NCBI RefSeq assembly: GCF_954871325.1
Contig: NC_088779.1
Span: 28,754,869 to 28,818,868 of the forward strand
Direction of reading: 5' to 3'
Source of the DNA: Gordionus sp. m RMFG-2023
Taxonomy: Eukaryota; Nematomorpha; Gordioida; Chordodea; Parachordodidae
DNA length: 64,000 bases
The position numbers and the translations under genes are program-made. Numbering within the stretch: position 1 is the first letter of the stretch; the number at the start of each line of letters is the position of its first letter. The notes under the pieces were generated by a model, which saw only the letters and a list, made by a program, of their open reading frames with translations, ran no database searches and was not told the DNA's origin. Of the stretch, positions 27,269 through 39,699 are shown one piece after another.

Positions 27269-29198
27269 CGTTTTTTTAAAAAAATAAACTCTGCCTCATA
27301 TAATTGTTGACATGACAGATTATGTCAATAAGCTTAATCATAATGTGATTATTAATGTAATTTTATTAATAAACCTGACACAATCATAATGATGTTAATT
27401 TTTCAAATAATTAAAATAATTAAGTTTTTAAAATATAAATTTTTTCTTTAAATTTTAAAAAGTAGAAGATCGCAAAACATTAAAATCAATGGAAGAATTT
27501 TAGATATTTGGGAAGTCGTTTACATAGATTAATGATCAGGAATAATTTATATCTATTTTTAGTTTTAAATCAGACAATATATTTTGAGAATAATGCGCGG
27601 AAAAAACAATAATGTAAGGAAACCTAATATTAAACATAGGAAAAATATTTTAGTAATCCCCCCCCCCCCCTGATATTATTCTTTTTATGTAAAAAGGGTT
27701 TGTAGGATTCCTAGAAAAAAATATCTACACTATTGTTTAATGAGGGGCCTCGCACCTTTTAATTGATTTCTTTAATGGATTATATATATAAGTCCAAAAT
27801 GAATTAATAGACCACTAAATAAGTGACAAAAATATACAACTAATTATAAAAACTTAAAAACAAATAAAACTAACAAATAATTTATCAATAATTTTACGGA
27901 ATCCTCTTGAGGATATTGCCATAAAAATGTATAAATAAATTTGAATAATAATTTTATGATAAATATGGAAAAACTGTTTAAGAATATCCCTGCTAAATAA
28001 ACTCTTATTATTTAAATAATAATTTTTAAATTATTTTTGAATTTTGTTAGTGCAAATAATTTCTTGGAATAATAATAATCTTAAGACAATAAAACGGACA
28101 AGATTTTAATCTATATATATGATCAATCTTCAAAATTAAAAATGGCCAAATCTAATTATGTTTAAAAATAAAAATTCAATAAATTAAAAGCAATGCTAAA
28201 GTGTAATAGGCGCCAAGTTAGATATTCAAAAAAAGCTGCTAATTTATTTTAAAATTTATATTAAAAGTTATTTAATATAAAAAACTTTTAAATACTCGAA
28301 AAATGTTTTCTGCTTATTTAATATAAAAATTAAATATTATTTTTTGAAAAATTAATATAAAATTTTGTATTACGCAGGGCTTTAGCACTATGATGATATA
28401 GATTTTTTTTTATAACATCCATTATTTATAGCCCGCGTTTTTAGTAAAATTATAAGATAATTAGATTTTCATTTGTAAAAATATTTATTAAATATAAAAT
28501 TATTTGATTTAGATTAACTTTTTATACTTTAAACTAGGTAATTTGCATCAAATAATAATAATTTAATATATATTCCCAATCATTATTTATTCATATATAT
28601 ATAATTATATATAATAATATCCATAACATTAACAAACAAGAATTTTGCTAATATTATACATTAAATATCATATAAATCTTCTATAATGTTCTTTAATAAT
28701 TTAAGATGATATCTTCTTTTTATTATTTGTCTGTGCTCATGTTCAGTAGTTAAACGTTAGAATAAGAATCTTAATAAAAGAATCCATTTGTATCAAATAG
28801 TGATTCTTAAAACCATTATATATTTGAAACATATAAAAATGATATTATTAACACAAATTTGTAGCATATGAAAATGGTATCTTAAGATGTTTTAAAATTT
28901 TTTTTTACTTTTTTTGCTACATATTTGCATTAAATAAGAATATGATGTATATAGAATGCTCTAAAATGATAATTTAAATGTTAAGGAATAATGGTGATAA
29001 GGTATTATAGTAGTTGAATGATAATATTATCCAAATTGTATGACGATGTTTTTGTAGCGAACCACTTGGCAACTAATTTTCAATCAAATGTAGACATTAT
29101 GATAATTATATTAATCTATACTGGCAATTTTTTTTTTTGGAGTAAAGTGATCCTTGTATGCAACAAAACTTACAAAGCTCTGGGTCATGAATGCTATG
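27269..29198. other. gene-less AT-rich stretch with a poly-C run
   Basis: Upstream region of the BPNT1-like gene and downstream of the secreted-protein gene. A run of about 13 C residues lies at 27658-27670. No exon or element end was recognised. The promoter of the BPNT1-like gene should lie just right of 27268, but no clear core element can be picked out. Confidence 0.4.
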
Positions 29199-30428
29199 TT
29201 AATGATATAGCTTAATTATAATATCTAAGAATAAATCCCGAGATTTACTAAACAGCCTAATAACATATCTACGAATATTAATCCTGCTTAACATCTGCTG
29301 AGTTGCAGATTTCTTGAGTTTTATTATCCCGGGAAACAAGGCATCCCTACATATCCCTTATTAAAAAGGCTCTAATTTAAAAAATAAATAAATACACCAT
29401 GTATATATCTTCGAGTGGATTCAGAAAATTTTATTATTAATTTATGAAAAAAAATATTTCTAAATATAGAAGAATTTTTTTTAAAGTATATATTTTTTTT
29501 AATCAATATTAAGACATATGTTAATTTTTTATATACATACCTTTCTCAATGAATCTTCTTGCTTCCTTTGTTTTCGATAAAACCACATATTTATGATCAC
29601 TTCTGATTATCTTAAGTTCTAAAGTAGGTCTCCATGAATTATAATATCCCTTCCACTACATAATAATATATCTATAGGTCATAACAATCATATTGCTTTA
29701 TCATATTCCAAATTATTTATGGATATAGTTAATTTTAATTATAAAATAATAAGGATATTGTTTTAATTGTAAATTGCAGTTTTATAGTTTCTATTACTCC
29801 AATTACAACTAATTGCGAATTACAAATTAATATATAATGTAATCGTATGTTAAAATTAAGGGCAAATTATACATCAACATTATTAAATATTATACGCCTT
29901 ATAATATGATATAAATATAAACATTAAGCATTACAAATTCTTATTTTTTTTTAAAGAAAAGGCAAAAAAAATTAGTACAAATAGAAACTGAATAACAGTG
30001 CTTCTTTCTTTCATTTTTTACCAGGGCATTACAAATTTGTATTTATCTTTACTTCCTACCCGTCTATTTTCTTTTCCATTTTGATTCTGACTTTTGGGAA
30101 TCTCGGGAGGATGATTTAGGTACCTTTTAGGCATCGATAGTTGGTCGACGGATGGGGAAGCTCTAAATAGAAAAATCTTTTGATGTTCGGTTTCGGATGA
30201 GGGATAGTTTTCTTTACGGGGTGAAAGTAATCCCAATTTGTTCAAAATCTCTATTTTTTCCAAGACATTCATATCGTTAATTAGGGACAAAACGAAGTTT
30301 AGAGGCGAATCGTAATCTTTGAAATTTTCGATTTCAGAGTATGTATTGGGAATATTTAACTTCAGCGTGTAAGTTGCTACGATCCAATGGGATAATAATA
30401 TGCATAGAAATTTTAATATACTCAACAT
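29199..30428 (-). CDS. predicted secreted protein, three exons, unrecognised
   Basis: Exon 1 (30033-30428) begins MLSILKFLCILLSHWIVATY, a good signal peptide. A hydrophilic region follows with basic sites (SPRK, MPKRYLNHPPEIPK, ENRRVGSKDKYKF). Exon 2 is 29541-29655 (WKGYYNSWRPTLELKIIRSD ... KTKEARRFIEK). Exon 3 is 29199-29356 (CRDALFPGIIKLKKSATQQM ... LFLDIIIKLYH-stop). Phases 0 and 1 match and borders are GT-AG (donor TTT then GTAATG). The product is about 222 residues. If exon 1 is not spliced it ends four codons after the donor at VMPW-stop, giving a 136-residue form. Dibasic sites would suit a propeptide processed to smaller peptides (inference). There is only one cysteine after the signal. 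I do not recognise the family. Confidence 0.5.
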
Positions 30429-33400
30429 TTTAATATATAATTGTTACAAAATGGTTAGGCGAAGACAAACGATGATAAGTTACAATTTTGATATAATATA
30501 TATTAATAATTTTAAAATTTTAAATTTTTTATATTTTTTTTTTTGAAATATGATATATTATTTGTTGTCATTATATAAAAATTTATCACAGAAAAAAATT
30601 TACAAAAATAAAAATATTGATAATTTTTTTAAATATGATTTTCTTTATATCATCATTAATTTTATATAGATGACTACTAGATCATAATTATACGGAAATA
30701 AGAATCGGAAATCTTATGATTTTTAATTGATTATGATTTTTAAATCAAATCATTGTGTTATAATTTATATTTATATAAGAATCGGATTAAGGTTAGGGTA
30801 CAATCTACGTTTAATGGCATGCCTTGTGAAAATGTATTATTTCATTTATTCTTCTAAATTTATACGCATAATAGGATTAATATTTAATTAAGAAATAGAT
30901 TATTAAATTTTCCATAAAGCAAGTGGTTGTTGTGAGGAATCAATAAATCTACTAACAGTTTATTAAATAATTATGAATTTTGAATAAGGCTTCCTTTATA
31001 GTAGCCTACACATCGTTGGATATTTTCTTGAAAGCAAACAAATGATAGGTAAAAAATTTATAATGACTTAGGGTGCGTTCACAGTAGAGAGCAACAAGCG
31101 ACACGACAAACATGACACTACATTAAGCGACAGAGCAGCTGATGTCTCGTAAGCGACATAGCATTCATAGTAGTTGCGACAAGCATATTTTGATTTTTTC
31201 CTAAAGAAATGGTATCCATTACAACTTTTAAATTAATCCAATTATATCGTTACTTAAAAGACGTAGATACGATAAAATTACATCTCTATAGGTATAGATT
31301 ATAAATTTAACGTATAATTTTGCTTTGCTTTTTTAAAAAAAAAATAATAACCCAGCTATGCCTCTTATTGTAAATGAGACCTAACTTTGATTATTAACCC
31401 GTGGTTTACATGACTGACAAATGTGTAAGGGAGTTGATCATTGTGAAATATTGTAATAACTACTAAAAAAAAATTCTCACTTCTTTAATCAAAAATCAAA
31501 ATTAAAAGATTTATTTTATATTTTTTTTTTACAGGGGATGATTTGAGAAGAATGAAGCTTCACCCTGTTATTAAGATTGTTTTATATAAATTTTTTTTAA
31601 AATTATCTTGCATAAATTATCATTATTATTATTATTTGTAAAAGGAAATAAAAAAAAGAGTAATTATAAATAAGTTTATGTCGTATGTTTTAAAATTAAT
31701 TTAAAATTATTAATCAAATTTGTATTTATTTTTACTAAAAATGATTATTATTTTTTTCCCAAATTGATTTTTTTTTTTGAGAATCTTATTCTTAAAAGAT
31801 TCACTGCTCTTTTTTTTTGTGCCTTCCAAGAATAAAATTATTATCGTTTAATAAATTTCGCCAATTACTAAGATAAAGTATTCCAAAAATACAGAACCTA
31901 AAAGCCATTCAACAAATAGAAAGAAAAATATGAAAATATATGGGAAATTATGATGAGAGAAATGAGAAAAATTCATATAAATGCAGACTTGCAAATATAT
32001 ATAAATATATATGGAACAGATGTTTGTCAACTCATAATTAAATCTAAAAATTTAATACAGACATAACTGTTCCGTAAGAATTTATTTAGGCTATAATGAA
32101 TGTTACCTTATTTTAATAAAAAAAATTTATATGGCTTTATTAATATTTTTTTTTTTTTGATTTTATTATAAGGTTCATTAAAAAATTATAATAAATATTT
32201 AATATGGGTGAGTTCAAAAAAATTACTGAGCATTTTATAGTTTATAAAAAATTTTACAATCATCTTCTAATATTCAGCTATTAAAAAATTTTTTTTTTAA
32301 CTTTTAAACCTTTTAAATTTATAATTTAAATTTTTAAAGTTATATAAAAAAAAGCAATAATAATAAAAAAATTTATGGCATTATAAAAGTAAAGTAAAGT
32401 TAGTCATTAATTTACATATAATATATTCAATACTAATTTTTTTTTTATAAAGAATAATATAATATTTAAAAAATGGTAATTCCATAAAAATTTGATGTGT
32501 GTGGGATTACAATTTTCCTCAAACTAAACAAGAATAGTTATATATTTTAAAATAATAATTTAAATTTTTTTTAGGGTTTTATTTCTAATATAATGGATCT
32601 TTATTTGGCGGTCATTTTTTTTAAAAAAAATAAATATTTAGAGAAGAAACAATGATTGGTTTTAAAAAAATAACTTAATTTAGTTTATACCCCCCCCCCC
32701 CCCCTCTTCCCTCTTACCGGATTAAAATATATTTATTTTAGTCCCAAATGAAAGTTTCATTTTTTAGAGAACAAGATACCGAAGTTAAATCAACTGGTTT
32801 TTAAGCCATCATATGACGAAGCAGGCTCCACGATATTTGGTATTCGGAATAATTGAGTTAATTGCTGCATGCCTTGCATGTCTACCTTGACTGTATATAT
32901 ATATATATATATATAATTAAGACCGTGTTTCCATTTGGAAATCAACCTATATATTACATTTATGAATGTGGGCGGTTGAATGATGTTACACCCAATTCGG
33001 TGACCTATGACAACTCTTAATTGTTCATATGATAGGAGGTTATCTAGATTATGATTTAAAAATTCCTTAAATCATCCATGACTACTAGTAAATCAGTAAT
33101 TTGTAATAGTTAATTATGTTCCAAAGGGGGGTTTAGAAGAGAAGAGAGTATTTTTTTAAAAATATTTTAAATTAAAGGTCCAGAAATCGACTGACCTGTT
33201 CAAACTGTGGATATAACAGCTTCAGACGAGGAGAGATTTTCCAAGCAACCAATGCCAAATTTAAAAGGTTTTCCTTGGTAGTGATAAAGACAAATTGTAA
33301 TTTTTTTAGATATATCTGTGAAAAAAAAATGAAAGAAAATTGTTCATTTAAACCAGATTCACGATTTTTAAACGCGAGGGAAGTTTGGCTTTTTAAAAAA

Positions 33401-33778
33401 TTTTGAATTATCTCATGGATATATTTTTGTTTTACTACTCAATCATGATTAATTTTTAAATCATCCAAATTTTCATCCCTTTTTTTAAGAATAAGGAGAT
33501 TTCTGTTTCTGTTTCTGATAGAAATAAAATAAAATAAAATAAAATTTTTAAATGAGAAAGATTGATGAGATAAATTGATAATAAATAGAGATGGACTAAG
33601 AAATAAAATACTTAATAAATAATCTTATATATTTTTTTTTATTAAATTTCTATATATATATTAAGATTTTCCTTTACAAATTATTAAAAGACATTTTTAA
33701 TCGATTTGTTCAATGGTAATTAATTTAATATAATTTAATAGAGATGACATTTTTTTAGTCATATAAAGAAGATTTTAT
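30429..33778. other. gene-poor AT-rich stretch
   Basis: Long T- and A-rich runs. 31077-31200 begins GGGTGCGTTCACAGTAGAG and repeats GCGACA words, which looks like one end of a MITE without a visible partner end. A C run of about 14 lies at 32691-32704. 32950-33095 resembles, on the minus strand, the LINE region found at 54060-54180 (TTGTTCATATGAT, then CATGACTACTAG), so a decayed LINE scrap is likely. No exon was accepted. Confidence 0.45.
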
Positions 33779-34081
33779 GTCGTCGGGGTGGCCTAGTGGG
33801 TTTATGATGTATGCTTGGAAACCCAAGGTCCCAAGTTCAATTCTGGTAAGGAACTGTAAAATTTTTTTTTAGAGGACTGATGTGTAAAGACATATGATAA
33901 GATAAATTTCTGAGCTTAGAAATGCCAGCCCGGTCACCGATAGGCTTGGACAGCAGGGTGCTAGGATACTTGTCCAATAAACCAAATGAGAGATTGGATA
34001 CAAGAGATAGCATGAATAACACAAAGTGGAGAGAGATATTGAAGGACCTTACCACCAGAAAAAAGGTGAAAGTTAATATAT
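33779..34081 (+). mobile_element. tRNA-derived SINE with 12-bp target duplication
   Basis: The head (33780-33850) is tRNA-like: GGGGTGGCCTAGTGGG fits a pol III A box and GGTCCCAAGTTCAATTC a B box, spaced as in a tRNA. A unique body of about 230 bp follows (CCAGCCCGGTCACCGATAGG and onward). The element is bracketed by perfect 12-bp copies of AGAAGATTTTAT at 33767-33778 and 34082-34093, as expected for LINE-machinery insertion. The A-poor tail ends AAAGTTAATATAT. Its partner LINE is not identified. I saw no other copy in the window. Confidence 0.82.
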
Positions 34082-35094
34082 AGAAGATTTTATAGGCATT
34101 TTTTAATATCAAAGGTAAAACGACTTTAAGTGGTCAAGATCAGATTAAAACGCTCTTCAAAATAAAAAAAATATTCAAAGATTTTCTATCTCTATGAATT
34201 TTTTTTTTTGAGAATGCTCAAACAAGAATTTTCGATAAAATTATCAAAATCTTTATAAGTAAAAAAATCTCTGTGATTTTTTATTCATAAAAAAATTAAT
34301 AAATCTTTCATTATTAAATCGCAAAATTTTTTGATCTTCCTTAAAAATAATCCTCGATTTTATTATCTTCAAAATTTTGATCACAATTTTGGGCAAAAAA
34401 AAAATCTTCAAAAAATTAATTTTTTTTCTTCCAAATTCTGTTCTGATCAAGATAACAAGGTGGTAGTCAATTAAAATAATAAAATGAGATGGAATAATTG
34501 TTAATAATATATAATTTATAAATTTAATTTGATAAAATAAAGAATTAAAGGTATCAATAATTGTAGAAATAATTTTTTTTTTTAGATATATATATATTGC
34601 AAAAAAAATATAATAATAGAAATCTCAAAAATTAAATTAAATTAGTGTAATTAATATATGTATATCATTTAAAAAATTTCTATAATGGTCCGGAATCAAA
34701 AGATCGAACATGGATGATCGTTTTTTTCAAATTGGAGTTAATCTCTTTTCCTTGGATAATCCTGACAAAGTTTATGGCGACAAGCCACACTTAGCATCTT
34801 ATTTAATATATAATTATAAGGCTATTTATATTTTCATCGTATTCATTCAGTTGTATATGGATTGGATATTATTCCAGCGTTATTTAATATAATATGTAAG
34901 TCACATGTTATTCAAGTGTTGTAGACGTGAGATAAAATGCAAAATAAAATGTAAAATATTTATTAAAATATATAATGTAAAATATTAATTAAAATAAAAT
35001 GTAAAATATTAATTAAAATAAAATGTAAAATATTTATTAAAATTAAATTAAAATATTAATTAAAATAAAATTAAAAGAATTATTATATTTGAGT
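34082..35094. other. AT-rich stretch with a short tandem repeat
   Basis: 34935-35065 repeats AAAATGTAAAATATTAATTA units about five times. 34710-34890 carries an unrecognised open frame (MDDRFFQIGVNLFSLDN) with no support beyond its length. Nothing else was seen. Confidence 0.4.
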
Positions 35095-35480
35095 GAACCC
35101 TTATAAAGCATATCGCGATTTCTACATATAACCTTTCTCTCTATACAAGAAGGTCTCAGACCTGACGGTTTAACCTGCACCCCATGGTCCAATGGGAAAT
35201 CCCTAATTTGGGACGCAACCTGCATCTCTTCCTTTCCCTAATCAATTAATTCAAACCCTCTTACTAGCGGGGAAAATAAAAAAATTAATAAATACTCAAT
35301 ACTAAATAACTATATTTTTCAACCCATAGTCATTTCAACTAATGGTCACAATCAACATATTTTTTTTTTTAAATTTTAGCACGTAAAATTTTTAACATTA
35401 CAAACGAAAAACGCGAATCAATTTTTCTTAAACAAAAACTCCAATTAGAAATTTTAAACATAATTATACCTGTTTTTTAG
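35095..35480 (+). mobile_element. decayed LINE tail fragment
   Basis: One frame reads [19 protein letters not shown] followed by [11 protein letters not shown], the same motif as the LINE tails at 3840-3930 and 53860-53780. The remainder, to about 35480, keeps the order of the family tail (FSTHSHFN, then a region matching FLxQKLQLEIL) but with many stops. It is a 5'-truncated, older copy than the one at 3540-4206. Confidence 0.6.
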
Positions 35481-38120
35481 GAACATTTTTACTATAAGCT
35501 CTTTTTAGAGCCATCGATATTTTTAAAATATACATTCATAAAATATATATATTCATTTTTTATTTTTATATTCACCCAACTGTAGATAATAAAAATTTTA
35601 TAAAATATAACGCGAATTTTACTATCTTATTTCATTTTAATTTTATATTAAAATTTATATTAAAATTTATATTATTTTATAAATACTATATAAACTTTAA
35701 AGTTTAGATATGCTATATCGAAATGTAAAAAAAACCTTTTTTTATTTATTTAATAAATTAGTTTTTGCAATCTTAGCTAAAATCATGTGCTTCCATCATC
35801 ATCATCATCATAAAGATACTATTTATGGCTTTCATATTGTTTAAGAAATTGCTAAGATTTGAATTTGGTGATGCTTATGCAATCTGACTGATTTAATTTG
35901 TTAGATGGTCGAATTTATCAAACGGTTCAAATAAGATTAAATTCAAATTTTCTTTTATTGATATTAATTTTTTCTCTATCCATATAGCTGAATCATAAAG
36001 GGGGATAGAACGTTTCTATGAAGAGGTAGTTGGAATTTTTATAGATATTTGAAATGTCAAGGATTTCTATTGGTCTAATAAATTATATTGCTTTATTGAA
36101 AAATTTCAGAAAGATGATATTGACAGAAAACATAAATGTGTCTTTTACGGTTATTGGTAGCTTATTTTTATTCAAGACGGGAGCAGGGACCTTTGCACAC
36201 CCATAATCCAATGAGTATTTTGCCTCCTAGAAAGTTTTATTTCTTTTAAGATCTAATCAAGATGTTTAAATAACTTTTTGTTTAGAATACCATACCAAAT
36301 GAGATTCTTAAATGACCATAAAATTTATCACTCTTTGCTTTGAATAACTTCAATTATTCGAACTGGAATCACTTTAATTAACGGTTTAGCCACGTATATA
36401 TGATATTTTTCTACGAACATGCCTATTGCTTTTGTAATGGCATTCATATTTCATAGTTCTATCTTCATATTTTTCAATAAGTTTATAATTTTAAACAATC
36501 ATTTTTTTTTGTGTATTTGGATGAATAGCATGGAGCTGGATCACCTTTGAAATTGGAATACAAGATATCGTATTTATTATATGGCAAACGACTAAATATT
36601 GTTGACAACAGCTTGATTTTTAAATCCCAAAATAATATTATGAAGGCCTGAAAATTTTGCTCGTTTTAAAAAATAGACTCAAATCAGGCCATTTAACAAC
36701 AGCGTGACAAAGAAAGCATTTCTTAGTGGTTCTCAGATTTTGTAATAACGATCCAAAGAAGGGCACAGGTACCATACTCTTTTCCTCCCAGTCAAGTAAC
36801 CCTAGATTATTGCACTTTTGGAATTTCACTATTCAATTCATATTAATTAAATCGAATTATTATTAAGTGTTATTGTAATCTCTATTAATTCGGCCGTTTC
36901 CTTCACTAAATATTAATTGATTCTACTTCCTGGAAGTAAAATTCTAATATTTAATTGTCCAATCAAAGTTTTTTTTATCTCTATACACTCTCTTTTTTTT
37001 TAATTTCAGTTAACTATTTTAACTACAACTATAGTTATTTCAATTTATCTTTATTATTCAGAAGAAAGAAAAAATATAATCAGTTTCATGGATATAAAAT
37101 TTTCAGGTAATTAAATAATGAATAAAAAAAAAATCCACATCACAAAAAACAGATATATCTATATAAAAAAAATATAATAATACATATTAACCATTATTAT
37201 TATTATTTATATCCGACCAATCAAAAATATGCAATAATTGTTGATCGACGGCTACTTTTAAGTAAGGCTACGACATGCCACCCATTTATGGGCCGGCAGC
37301 TACGGTAATATATATAAAAATTACTATAATTCTATTAAACAAACTAAATTACATTCTCCATCTAATATTGCATTTATTATAATAACATTGAATTTTCCAA
37401 TAACGTATCAGTAGTACCACGGGATCCGGCATTTTCAGTTGTTCCTTTTTTATCTTGATCCGTCATTGGCCTCACCTGATGCACCAGCTCCTGACGATTG
37501 TGTTGGGCATTACATGCGCTTAATTCAGTATGTGACCCCCATTCATTAATTGAGAGGTAGATGCTGCTTGGTCCTAAAGAGACGTGACAAGTCTAAGATT
37601 ATTCCCACAAATTCTCTTGACAACCATTTGGTTAGCGATTTCTTGTTCTCAAGTTATCATAATTGATCTCCAGAGGTGTTTTTCAATTCCTCTACGGCAG
37701 CAAGCATTGACCGATTACTTTATCCTCCGAATGACAATTTAAGCACCGTCTCTTTCTTGATATATTGGTTCCTATTTCATGAGTATAATTCTCCAGTAAT
37801 ATGTAGTCCCGTGTCCTTGGGTATCAAAGCAAAATGGATATGATGAAATTTGAAAATTCACTAATTTAAAGTTGGTATTCAAAGTTTTAATGTTAAATAT
37901 GGATAGAAATATCGGATAATTACATTATAATTAATTATTTTTTAATAAAATTCGAAATTAAACACACTTATAATCTATTCATTTATTCTCTTTTTAAGTG
38001 CGGTTGAACATGTGCCCAAAAACTTTCTTCTATTTTTTATCCATAGTGGTAATTAGACATTTACAAACTGGAATTCTTAATTTATAATTATTTATATTAT
38101 AGTTTATCTTGGTTTGTATA
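35481..38120. other. gene-poor stretch with unassigned coding-like patches
   Basis: 36638-36829 (minus) is open and reads FFGSLLQNLRTTKKCFLCHA then VVKWPDLSLFFKT. 36075-36235 (minus) reads DYGCAKVPAPVLNKNKLP. 37400-37750 is GC-richer and partly open on the minus strand (SLTKWLSREFVGIIL). None can be joined into a gene or matched to a family. Old transposon remains are the simplest reading. A CAT-triplet run lies at 35797-35811. Confidence 0.3.
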
Positions 38121-38315
38121 CAATAACTCGTACACAAATATTTTTATAAAAGCGTTATAATCAGCTGATTTTGCGTAATTCCTATTGGTTTTAGGCAATA
38201 ACTCATATTCAAATTTTTATAAAGCATTATAATCAGCTGATTTTGGGTAATTCCTATTGGTTTTATGCAATGACTCCAAATTTTTTTTAAAAGCGTTAAA
38301 ATCAGCTATTGCGGT
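38121..38315. repeat. tandem repeat of about 73 bp, 2.6 copies
   Basis: Units start at 38121, 38196 and 38268. Each carries CAATAACTC (or CAATGACTC), AAAGCGTTATAATCAGCTGA and GTAATTCCTATTGGTTTT. The last is partial. Each unit contains the palindrome CAGCTG. No coding frame runs through. Confidence 0.8.
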
Positions 38316-38683
38316 AGAAATATAAAAATTGCTAAAATAAAATTTTTTGCGGGCCTAGCCGCCTAATATTTTTTATAATTAGTTTATAGTAACTATTTTT
38401 CAAAATAAAATAACGTCTTGATTTATTAAAATGTATTAATTTATAAAAAAAACTAACGATCTTTTTTAAATATAAAAGAATGTAAACAAGATAAAATTTT
38501 ATTAAAAAAAAAACGATTTTAATTTTACAATTAAAAATATATTATTTGCTAATGTCCCGCAAAAATACCGCAATTGGAAATCTACCGTGTGTATAACATT
38601 ATAGGGATAGGCGCATAATTATCACTTATCCCGTAAGAAATAATACAGATACAACTACAGTTGCGGCAATTGTGATCACTTAC

Positions 38684-38931
38684 AGTGTTGTGATGATTTA
38701 ATGAAACATATTGACGATTAAATTAAAACCCATCCATATAAAATTATAATCTTTGCAAAAATAATTAAAATAACAAAAGGAATAAATAAAAGAAATTTCA
38801 ATAATGCTTTGTCTATATTTTCATTATTTTTGCAAAGATTATAATTTTAATTATTTTTGCAAAGATTATAATTTTATATGGATGGGTTTTAATTTAATCG
38901 TCAATATGTTTCATTAAATCATCACAACACT
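38684..38931. repeat. near-perfect palindrome of about 248 bp
   Basis: The left arm starts AGTGTTGTGATGATTTAATG and the right arm ends with its exact inverse. About 80 bp per arm pair, including ACCCATCCATATAAAATTATA and TTTGCAAAAATAATT. The centre contains a second direct copy of ATTATTTTTGCAAAGATTAT. It looks like a recent foldback MITE or a hairpin-capped repair event. No target duplication could be read. Confidence 0.8.
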
Positions 38932-39046
38932 CTATCTTGTAGTACAACCTTCACAGAGATATTTATCATCACAATGTTGATAGAATCTTTTCTCCATAAT
39001 ATTTAACAACTCTAATATAAAGGAAAACTATACTTGTAAAATAAAA

Positions 39047-39690
39047 ATGAGCAAGACTATCATCAATGTTTTAGGACCTAAATCAAGGAGGTCAATTCTT
39101 GAAGATTTGAAAGATGGGCATACATATGCAATTCTAACAGATGCATCTAATAAGGGAAATAATAAAATATTTTCCTTGATCCTCCGCTATTTCAACAAAA
39201 TTAAGGTAGGTCGTTTCAATAAAACTATTAAATTTTTTCCCCTCAATTAGTGAAAAATCCAAAGACATAGCTAACCATATAATGGTAAATATAGCAGATT
39301 CAAGATTATCTGCAAGTCAGCTTTCTGATTTGATAATGCCTCAGTGAATTTGGTAAAAACAGAGTGTATTTACAAAATTACGTCAGCACAATGTTGGTTG
39401 CGATGTGTTCCTAATAACCGCCATCGATAGAATTTTAAAATTTTATAAACCGTTAAAAAAATATTTCTTAAATAAAGATTATAAAAATTTTTTTTAATAA
39501 TGAATGGCAGAGGTAGGAATGATTTCACATGTAGGAAATCTACTACATGATGTTAATGTGTAGTTGAAATCAGAAGAATCTTAACAATTCACAAAATTAT
39601 GCTGCAAATGTGTTCATCTTTACAGTTAATAATGGACAATAAATTTTATGGCGCCATTGCTAAAACTTAATTATATTTTATTTAAGATTT
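39047..39690 (+). mobile_element. hAT-like transposase fragment, internally deleted (copy A)
   Basis: The + strand reads SRRSILEDLKDGHTYAILTD followed by ASNKGNNKIFSLILRYF, part of the catalytic domain of a hAT-like transposase of the ZNF862/KRBA2-like type. It then jumps to AIDRILKFYKPLKK, and later in another frame to ISHVGNLLHDVN. Compared with copy B on the minus strand (39700-41620), a segment of about 350 bp between DLIMPQ and AIDRIL is missing, and frames are interrupted several times. The two copies lie tail to tail. Confidence 0.6.
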
Positions 39691-39699
39691 AAATAATAG

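Noticed and set aside
31534-31630. Possible + exon after a strong acceptor (TTTTTTACAG), reading DDLRRMKLHPVIKIVLYKF
   Set aside because: A single short stretch with no donor or neighbouring exon; quickly runs into AT-rich sequence. Not enough to call.
33779-33850. A functional tRNA gene
   Set aside because: A and B boxes are present but acceptor and anticodon stems do not close properly. The flanks with 12-bp duplications and a 230-bp body show a SINE.
33837-34112. 91-residue minus-strand frame
   Set aside because: It lies within the SINE body and crosses its target duplication, so it is not a gene.
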